The translations under genes and the position numbers were made by a program. From JAGOBX01 sp017999075 [NCBI: Candidatus Babelota bacterium] (GTDB lineage Bacteria > JAGOBX01): 6,214 nt of DNA. Positions 1 through 5,500 of this stretch are shown here, piece by piece. Position 1 is the first letter of the stretch. Each line of letters starts with the position of its first letter. The DNA is taken from contig JAGOBX010000225.1 in the NCBI GenBank assembly GCA_017999075.1, forward strand, positions 1 to 6,214. Direction: 5' to 3'. Under the pieces are notes generated by a model. That model did not search any database. It worked only from the letters and a program-made list of their open reading frames with translations, and had not been told where the DNA came from.

Positions 1-480
1 TAAAAGAGAATTTATTTTTTTTATCACATCGTTTTTTACAAACATAAAGCTTTGTGTTACAGCAGGAGATTCAGATTTTAAAATAAGGGTTCCTTTATAC
101 AATTTTTCCGGGACAAGCGAATTATTAAATATGTCTCCTACAATTTCGTTCCATTTGGACAATATAATTGTTCTTGAAATATTGGTATTTCCAGTCAAAC
201 CGGTAATATATTTTTTAGTTAAAAAAGACATTTTTTTTAATGACCCTCTGTAAATATCAGGGGTTTCTGATAGCTGTTGACAGTTTAAAGATTGAGAAAA
301 TGAACAAGTGCTAAATTTGAAATGAGCAGTCATATTTGGCGATTTAGGGATCTCGCCGAATGTAGATTGAATTTCTTCTTTTTTTAAATATTTAGAGCAA
401 ATACAGCATTTTTTCAGATCAAATATTTTTTCTTTAAAAAATATACAGTATCTTGTAAGAGGTTTTGAAACTGCTTTCAT
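1..480 (-). CDS. dciA: DciA-like (DUF721) helicase-operator protein, 3' end cut off by window edge
   Basis: I translated this frame by hand: 160 open codons from ATG at 480 to the left edge, so the C-terminus is missing. Residues about 78-160 match the DUF721/DciA pattern: a helical stretch, then 'LSKWNEIVGDIFNNS' (107-121) with the conserved Trp110 and Val-Gly (114-115), then Pro124, 'LYKGTLILKSESPA' (127-140) and 'IKKINSLL' (153-160). DciA family proteins bind the replicative helicase DnaB and help place it on DNA; some members (COG5512) carry a zinc ribbon. Residues 1-77 here are not typical DUF721. They contain Cys12, 25, 26, 28, 59 and 67 and His53, so a zinc site is possible, but I cannot pair the ligands. 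The start codon overlaps the stop of the upstream AAA+ ATPase gene (ATGA), and no Shine-Dalgarno precedes it, which favours translational coupling. Family assignment is fairly sure; a role in helicase loading is inferred from the family. Confidence 0.77.
   Translation of the reverse strand, partial: MKAVSKPLTRYCIFFKEKIFDLKKCCICSKYLKKEEIQSTFGEIPKSPNMTAHFKFSTCSFSQSLNCQQLSETPDIYRGSLKKMSFLTKKYITGLTGNTNISRTIILSKWNEIVGDIFNNSLVPEKLYKGTLILKSESPAVTQSFMFVKNDVIKKINSLL
477..480 (-). other. ATGA stop/start overlap coupling the AAA+ ATPase and DciA-like genes
   Basis: On the minus strand the DciA-like ATG occupies 480-478 and the ATPase stop TGA occupies 479-477, so they share two bases. The 20 bases upstream are A/T only apart from two C and one G, and contain no Shine-Dalgarno sequence. 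Translation of the second gene therefore probably depends on ribosomes finishing the first, which usually goes with stoichiometric or interacting products. Confidence 0.9.
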
Positions 481-1298
481 TTTTTTATAAGAAAATTTTG
501 TCTATAATTAGGCGCTTTGACATTATATATTATGCACATTTCAATTATGCGTGATAAAATCCTGTCGTTCTCAGCAAGTTTTTCTATATTATCTAAATTA
601 TTATTTGTAGTGATAATAGTGGTTTTATGATAATTATTTCTGCCGTCAATCAATTCATATAATTTTTCATTTTCCCATTCAGTACTGCGTTGAGTTCCGA
701 AATCGTCTATGATAAGAATATCATAACTGATTAGATTTTTAATAATATCTGTTTCTGATTCTAAATCTTTTGAATAAGAGTTTTTTAATCTTCCGAAATA
801 ATCAGAAGATAACTTTAAGAATTTTGCAGAAGCAGAATAATCAAGTATAAGTGTATTCATTATTATTGATGCAGATAAGGTTTTTCCATTTCCGGTAGTT
901 TGACTCCATAAAGCAAGTCCGCGTCTTTTAGTTAAATCAGGGTAATTTATTATTATATCTTCAATAACATTAAGTAATTCCTGAGATTCCTGAACAGGTT
1001 TGTTTTTTTTGTCTTGCAGATTGAAATCACAAAGAAATTTTCCTTTATAATTTTCAGGCAGGTCGGCATTTTTAAATATTTTATTGATTTTATTGATGTT
1101 TGAACGGAATTGTTTGCAGATGCATTGTCTGAAAATACTATTTTTTTCGTCATAATACAAATTATTGTTTTCATTTCCGCAAATGCATTTTTTTTCTATG
1201 CATTTGCAAATAACGGCATTTTTTTGTTCAATGCTCCACGAATACCCTTTTCCTGAGCAGTTGCAATGATTGGTTTTTTTTGTTTTCGCTGAGTTCAT
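477..1298 (-). CDS. DnaC/DnaI/IstB-like AAA+ ATPase, probable helicase loader, with four N-terminal CxC pairs
   Basis: This 273-residue protein has a C-terminal AAA+ domain of the DnaC/DnaI/IstB type. The P-loop is 'QTTGNGKT' (133-140), Walker B is 'ILIIDDFG' (194-201), sensor 1 is 'TTIITTNNN' (226-234), and the 'RILSRIIEMC' segment (246-255) holds the likely arginine finger/box VII. The ending 'APNYR' (262-266) corresponds to the family's usual G-x-D-x-R. Such ATPases deliver the replicative helicase to single-stranded DNA or assist IS21-type transposases. No transposase gene lies next to it here, which favours the replication role. The N-terminus is rich in cysteine: C12xC14, C31xC33, C38xC40 and C59xC61, giving two likely zinc modules. 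The first P-loop residue, normally Gly or Ala, is Gln133. The ATG is preceded in frame by TAG and there is no better start; I see no Shine-Dalgarno. It is the first gene of an operon with the DciA-like gene. Confidence 0.88.
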   Translation of the reverse strand: MNSAKTKKTNHCNCSGKGYSWSIEQKNAVICKCIEKKCICGNENNNLYYDEKNSIFRQCICKQFRSNINKINKIFKNADLPENYKGKFLCDFNLQDKKNKPVQESQELLNVIEDIIINYPDLTKRRGLALWSQTTGNGKTLSASIIMNTLILDYSASAKFLKLSSDYFGRLKNSYSKDLESETDIIKNLISYDILIIDDFGTQRSTEWENEKLYELIDGRNNYHKTTIITTNNNLDNIEKLAENDRILSRIIEMCIIYNVKAPNYRQNFLIKK

Positions 1299-1305
1299 AG
1301 AAATT

Positions 1306-1320
1306 GAATATAAAATATTC
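1306..1320. promoter_or_regulatory. Perfect palindrome just upstream of the ATPase gene, candidate operator
   Basis: GAATAT-AAA-ATATTC is a perfect inverted repeat with 6-bp arms and a 3-bp spacer, 7 bp upstream of the ATPase start codon. A second overlapping pair, ATTGAAT (1303-1309) and ATTCAAT (1330-1336), is also perfectly complementary. The position suits a repressor site or a 5' mRNA hairpin. In such AT-rich DNA short palindromes arise often by chance. I could not identify a convincing minus-strand promoter here; TTGATT (1339-1334) with TATTTT (1317-1312) at 16-bp spacing is the best weak candidate. Confidence 0.3.
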
Positions 1321-1353
1321 TAAAAGAAAATTCAATCAAATTATTAAAAAAAC

Positions 1354-1381
1354 TTGACAATTTTTTTGCGAGTTATAAAAT
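1354..1381 (+). promoter_or_regulatory. Housekeeping-type promoter of the lipoprotein gene
   Basis: The -35 box is TTGACA (1354-1359), a perfect consensus. The -10 box is TAAAAT (1376-1381), one mismatch from TATAAT, after a 16-bp spacer. Transcription would start near 1388, giving a leader of about 57 nt before the ATG at 1445. Confidence 0.75.
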
Positions 1382-1391
1382 TCGCTAAAAA
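1362..1391. promoter_or_regulatory. Imperfect 13-bp dyad over the lipoprotein -10 box, candidate operator
   Basis: The left arm 1362-1374 and right arm 1379-1391 are inverted copies matching at 11 of 13 positions, around a 4-bp centre ATAA. Each arm carries a GCGA/TCGC core, conspicuous in a spacer otherwise almost free of G and C. The dyad covers the -10 box (1376-1381) and the expected transcription start region, where a repressor would block the promoter. The binding protein is unknown, and no regulator gene lies in the window. Confidence 0.4.
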
Positions 1392-1430
1392 TATTTTTTT
1401 AAACAGTAAAAAAGTAAAATGAAATTTTTC

Positions 1431-1438
1431 AAGGGGGA
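1431..1438 (+). promoter_or_regulatory. Strong Shine-Dalgarno site of the lipoprotein gene
   Basis: AAGGGGGA ends 6 bases before the ATG at 1445, with the G run at 1433-1437. It fixes the start of the lipoprotein gene and shows that this organism uses Shine-Dalgarno initiation, although the other three starts in the window lack such a site. Confidence 0.85.
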
Positions 1439-1444
1439 TTTTTT

Positions 1445-2098
1445 ATGTTAAAAAATTTTATGGTTTTTTTAAGTGCTGTCATTTTGATAGCAGGTTTGAC
1501 TTCTTGTGCAAAAGAAGAACCGCCAAAACCGAATAATAATCCGGTTATTTCCAAACTTGAAGCTAATCCTGAAACATTAGCTGCAGCAGGAACATCTACA
1601 ATAAATTGTTCTGCTACAGATCAGGATGGAGACACAATTACATATGTTTGGACGTGCAGTAATGGCAAAATAGAAGGAAATGGCGCTTCTGTAAGTTTTA
1701 CTGCTCCTGAACAAGGCGGAAGTTATGAAGTTTCTGTTGAAGTTAGCGACGGACGCGGCGGAATTGCAAAAGAAAAAAAAATGATTCAGGTTAATTCAAA
1801 ACCTGAAATAAAAGCATTGACCCCGAACAATACAGAATTAAAAATGGGAGATAAGACAAGTATTGTTTGCGAAGCTGCTGATGCTGACAATGACCAATTA
1901 ACATTTGAATGGAGCGCTTCCAAAGGCGAAATCGTAGCTGATACTACTGGAACTTCGGCTGAATTTACAGCTCCTGCTGAAGCTGATACTTGCACAGTTA
2001 CTGTTAAAGTAACTGATGGTAAAGGCGGAGAAGAATCAAAATCAGTTGATTTGAATGTTATAGCTAAAAAAGGTAAAAGTAAAAAATCAAAAAAATAA
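1445..2098 (+). CDS. Secreted lipoprotein with two Ig/PKD-like domains and a lysine-rich tail
   Basis: This 217-residue protein begins with a lipoprotein signal peptide: Lys3, a hydrophobic stretch 5-17, then lipobox Leu18-Thr19-Ser20-Cys21. Cys21 would be lipidated and become the mature N-terminus. Position +2 is Ala, not Asp, so outer-membrane sorting is expected in a diderm. A short Pro/Asn linker (26-34) follows. Two tandem beta-sandwich domains of about 87 residues (about 32-117 and 118-205) share landmarks: 'DQDGDTITYVW' (59-69) against 'DADNDQLTFEW' (146-156), and 'FTAPE...VSDGRGG' (85-106) against 'FTAPA...VTDGKGG' (174-195). This is the pattern of PKD/Ig-like domains, which usually mediate binding at the cell surface. 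The domains are acidic, while the last residues (208-217) are almost all Lys, Ser and Gly. The gene has its own promoter, a strong ribosome site, tandem TAA stops (2096-2101) and a terminator, so it is probably monocistronic. Its ligand is unknown. Confidence 0.9.
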   Translation: MLKNFMVFLSAVILIAGLTSCAKEEPPKPNNNPVISKLEANPETLAAAGTSTINCSATDQDGDTITYVWTCSNGKIEGNGASVSFTAPEQGGSYEVSVEVSDGRGGIAKEKKMIQVNSKPEIKALTPNNTELKMGDKTSIVCEAADADNDQLTFEWSASKGEIVADTTGTSAEFTAPAEADTCTVTVKVTDGKGGEESKSVDLNVIAKKGKSKKSKK

Positions 2099-2143
2099 TA
2101 ACTTTTATGTAATTGTATTGTTATTATAAAAACCCATCTAAAT

Positions 2144-2186
2144 AAAAAAACTCTAAAACTGAGTAAAACGGTTTTAGAGTTTTTTT
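2144..2186 (+). terminator. Rho-independent terminator of the lipoprotein gene
   Basis: A perfect 16-bp stem pairs 2144-2159 (seven A, then CTCTAAAAC) with 2171-2186 (GTTTTAGAG, then seven T) around an 11-nt loop. The G/C-bearing part of the stem is followed by the T tract, as in an intrinsic terminator. It lies 45 bp after the first stop codon. The matching A tract on the left means it could also stop transcription from the other direction, although no convergent gene is present. Confidence 0.93.
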
Positions 2187-2372
2187 ATTGAATTTCTTCA
2201 ATTTTGCTATCAGTTGTAATACATCAATTTATTTAACCGTATAATTGACTCAAATAAAAAATATATAATTTTAGGTTTTAATTTTTCTGCAACATAAAAA
2301 TTTCTCATATTAACGATTTTGCAGATGATATAACTCCAAAATAGAATGTATTTTAAAAATAATAAAAAAAAA
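2187..2372. other. AT-rich spacer with no recognised feature
   Basis: Between the terminator and the next promoter I see no open frame of useful length on either strand, no tRNA-like fold and no clear repeat. A TTGACT at 2245-2250 is followed by TATAAT at 2264-2269, but the 13-bp gap is too short for a normal promoter. Confidence 0.5.
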
Positions 2373-2401
2373 TTGACAATAAGAAAAAAATGAAATAAAA
2401 T
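2373..2401 (+). promoter_or_regulatory. Housekeeping-type promoter of the giant repeat-protein gene
   Basis: A perfect -35 box TTGACA (2373-2378) is followed, after exactly 17 bp, by TAAAAT (2396-2401). The same two hexamers make the lipoprotein promoter, so they probably represent this organism's main sigma-factor consensus. The predicted start is near 2408, leaving a leader of about 113 nt. Confidence 0.78.
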
Positions 2402-2407
2402 TAAGAT

Positions 2408-2520
2408 GTTTTATGTAATAAAGAGATTTTCTATAGCACTCTTTTATATTTTTGTTGCTTAAGAGTTTTATTTATAGGATTAAGAGTGTAAAAAATATAT
2501 TTATTATTTTATATTTATAA
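2408..2520 (+). promoter_or_regulatory. Long 5' leader with alternative hairpins before the giant gene
   Basis: One CTCTT-containing segment can pair with three different partners: AAAGAG at 2420-2425 with CTCTTT at 2439-2444 (6 bp); CTCTT at 2439-2443 with AAGAG at 2461-2465 (5 bp); and CACTCTT at 2437-2443 with AAGAGTG at 2482-2488 (7 bp). Only one can form at a time. I do not recognise a known riboswitch. No Shine-Dalgarno is visible before the ATG at 2521; the last bases are A and T only. The leader length is notable, but the structural role is a guess. Confidence 0.3.
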
Positions 2521-5500
2521 ATGAAATTTTGTATAAAGTCAGTAATATTAGTCATAATAATTTGGCTGTCATTTTATACGGATATATATTCAGCACCTGC
2601 CAATTTAACCCGATTATATATTAAAAGCAATGATATCACACTGGATTCTACAGTTGTTTTTGTTACAATTGGAGATGGATTTGAAATTTATGCCGATACT
2701 GATTTTCCGGTATGGTCGGGTGTGCCTGATTATTTTTATTGTTCTGTAACCACTTCGTCAAATTTAAACGATACTATTTATTTAAAATTATATCAGGAAG
2801 CAGGGGATACGGGATTATATAAAACCAATTTTGAAATAGTTTCTATAGATAAATCTAATGGACAATTGAAAAAAATAGGAGTTAATAATAATTCCGGAGA
2901 AACTATTTATTTTAGTTTCAATGGTATTGTTTATGATACTTTAATAGTATCTGTTTCAAGACCGCCATTGACAGTAAATACATTGAATTTTTACAGCAAT
3001 GCAGCATATTCTGTAATAATAAATGATTCAGGGGTACCTATAGAAACAATTTGTTATTTGGAAGCGAATGCTGTTGACGGTTCTGAATATTCTATAGATT
3101 CCCTTCCTATTACAGTTGAAAGCAAATATGATTCTTTTAATATTAATTTGATTGAAACAGGGAAGAATACAGGGTTATACCGAGGTTATATTAAAGTAAC
3201 AAATTCAACTGTGCCTCAAAATCAATACATAAAAGTGCTTGTTTCCGGGGATACTGTGCAGATTAAAGAGTCAATATCAAACAATACTGCTATTATTACA
3301 TACCGCCAGCCATCTGAACCGAATACTTTTTACGGTATTGAATTTGTTATAGACAATTTCAGCAACCAGACCAAAAATGATTCTTTGATTTTAGAATCTA
3401 ATGCATATATTAAATTAAGCGCAAATGATCCAAATCAGAATATTTTGGATTTAGTTAGAATAATTATAAAAAATATCAGAACAGGCGATACAATAACTAA
3501 AATTTTATATGAGCAATCTCCGGGAATTTATACTGGGAATTTTTATTTAACAACATACACCAATGGAACAATAGGATATTTGGGAGCATATTATGGAGAT
3601 TCAATAACAGTATATAATATTTTGGACAGCATATCAGACACATTGCAGGTAGCAGTTCCGTCAGGTCCAGCAGCATTAAATAATTTAAGATTTATGAATT
3701 ATAGTTATTTAAGTGAATTAACTGGATATATCCCTGCTTCTTCACAATTATATATTGAAGCTAATGGATTAGACGGAAATAGTTTAACAGTTGATACAAT
3801 GGAATGTTATGTAAAATCGAATCTTGATAATGCGGGAATAATTGTGGTTTTGACTGAAACTGAAAAAAATTCAGGCAGATACAGAGGAATAGTAAACACT
3901 GGAAATTATAGTGACACAGTTTCCCAAGTGATTAATTCATTTAATAATGGAGATACTGTAGGTATATATAAAACAATAAATGGAATGACTTTTTATGATG
4001 AAATATCAATTCAAAATTCTGTTTCTCCTGTGATTGTAAATTATTTAGAATTTAAAACATTTGTTACGCTTGAAGTTATTGAAGGCGAGATTTTGCCGAC
4101 AGACCAAATTATTGTTGAAGCAATAGCAGTTGATAGAAATTCAAATTCTATAGATACTTTAAACGCTTCAATATATAGTGCAATTAATAATGATACAATA
4201 ATATTTGATTTATATGAGACTTCACGCAATTCAGGAGTATTTAGAAATAGTTTTGAATTGTCTCAGAACTACACCAATCAAACTTTGAAAATTTTAAAAG
4301 CTTCTTTCGGAGATACTATTACAGGATATATTTCTGATTCTACTGTTATAAACGATGTTTTAAAAGTAACAGTACCTTCTCCTCCAACTGTAATTAATTC
4401 ATTAAGATTTATGGAAGAATTTTATCAAATTGAAAAAGGTGAATATACTGATGCTTACACAAAGATATATGTGGAGATAACAGCGACAGACAATAATCCT
4501 TACTACCAGGATACGAAACAAGCGATATGTTATTCTACCTATGATTCTATTACAATAATTTTAACTGAAACCGGCAAAAATAACGGTGTTTTTAGAGGTT
4601 TTATTGAACTTAACAATTTCACGTTTGAAACCTTAAATTATATAAAAGCATATAAAAATGGAGAAACTGTATCAGTATATTGCGGCAATAAGTATGATAC
4701 TGTAACTTTATTTTTAACATCTTCTCCAATTAGCGTAATAAGTATAAACATTAAAGAATCAATTGATTATTTAACCAATAAAACGGACCTGCTGACTATC
4801 GGAGATAATGTTTTTGTAGAAATAATTGCTGTTGACGCTAATCCTTTGACAAAAGATACAATGACTATGAGAGCTCAGGTTACAGCTTCTGATTATATTG
4901 AATTTACTGCAGTGGAAACTGAAAAAAATTCAAACAGGTATAGGGGATTTTTTAGATTGACCACCCTGTCAAATGACACGATTGATGAGCTTGGTGTTAA
5001 TTATGGAGATACTCTTAGAATAATTGCAGCAGCTACAAACGATTCTATAACAGCCAATATTACAATTCCTATGTCTCCGGCTTTTTATAATGAATTGATT
5101 TTTACTCAAGCAGATTATAATAATGCTTGGCTTGATATAAACCAAGTGAATTTCGGTTATACTGTATATATAAGAATGACCGCTTCCGACTTTAATCCTT
5201 TAACCAGCGATACGTTCGGAGTGATTTTATATACATTAGGACAAACTGGTTCTGATTCTGTTGAATATATATATAATTTAACTTTGCTGGAAACAGGAAA
5301 ACATACTGGAATTTTTCAAGGAAACGCTGTTCTTGATGTGGTTAAATCAGTTGCGCAAAACAGGTGTAAAACCAAACAAGGGACTTATATAATATTAGTT
5401 CCAGGCGATACTTTAGCGGAAAATGTTAAAAATATAAATTCTGAACTTATAAACAATGCAGTAGATACTCTTCAAACCGCCACCCCAAAACCACCGACTG

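Noticed and set aside
953-1174. Minus-strand frame of 73 codons
   Set aside because: It lies wholly inside the AAA+ ATPase gene in another frame, and its product shows no domain or consistent composition; the ATPase frame has clear motifs.
477-1298. IstB transposition helper of an IS21-type element
   Set aside because: The AAA+ family is shared, but no IstA-type transposase or terminal inverted repeat is seen on the visible side, and the partner gene is DUF721.
1786-1995. Antisense frame of 69 codons within the lipoprotein gene
   Set aside because: It is a shadow of the Ig-like domain codons, with no ribosome site and no recognisable product.
2245-2269. TTGACT followed by TATAAT in the spacer
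   Set aside because: The spacing is only 13 bp, and a much better promoter at 2373-2401 lies downstream.
2413-2418. ATGTAA minimal start-stop frame in the leader
   Set aside because: Such hexamers are expected by chance in AT-rich DNA, and there is no ribosome site before it.
4041-4229. Antisense frame of 62 codons within the giant repeat gene
   Set aside because: It is an open stretch on the opposite strand of a long AT-rich coding region, without promoter, ribosome site or family resemblance.
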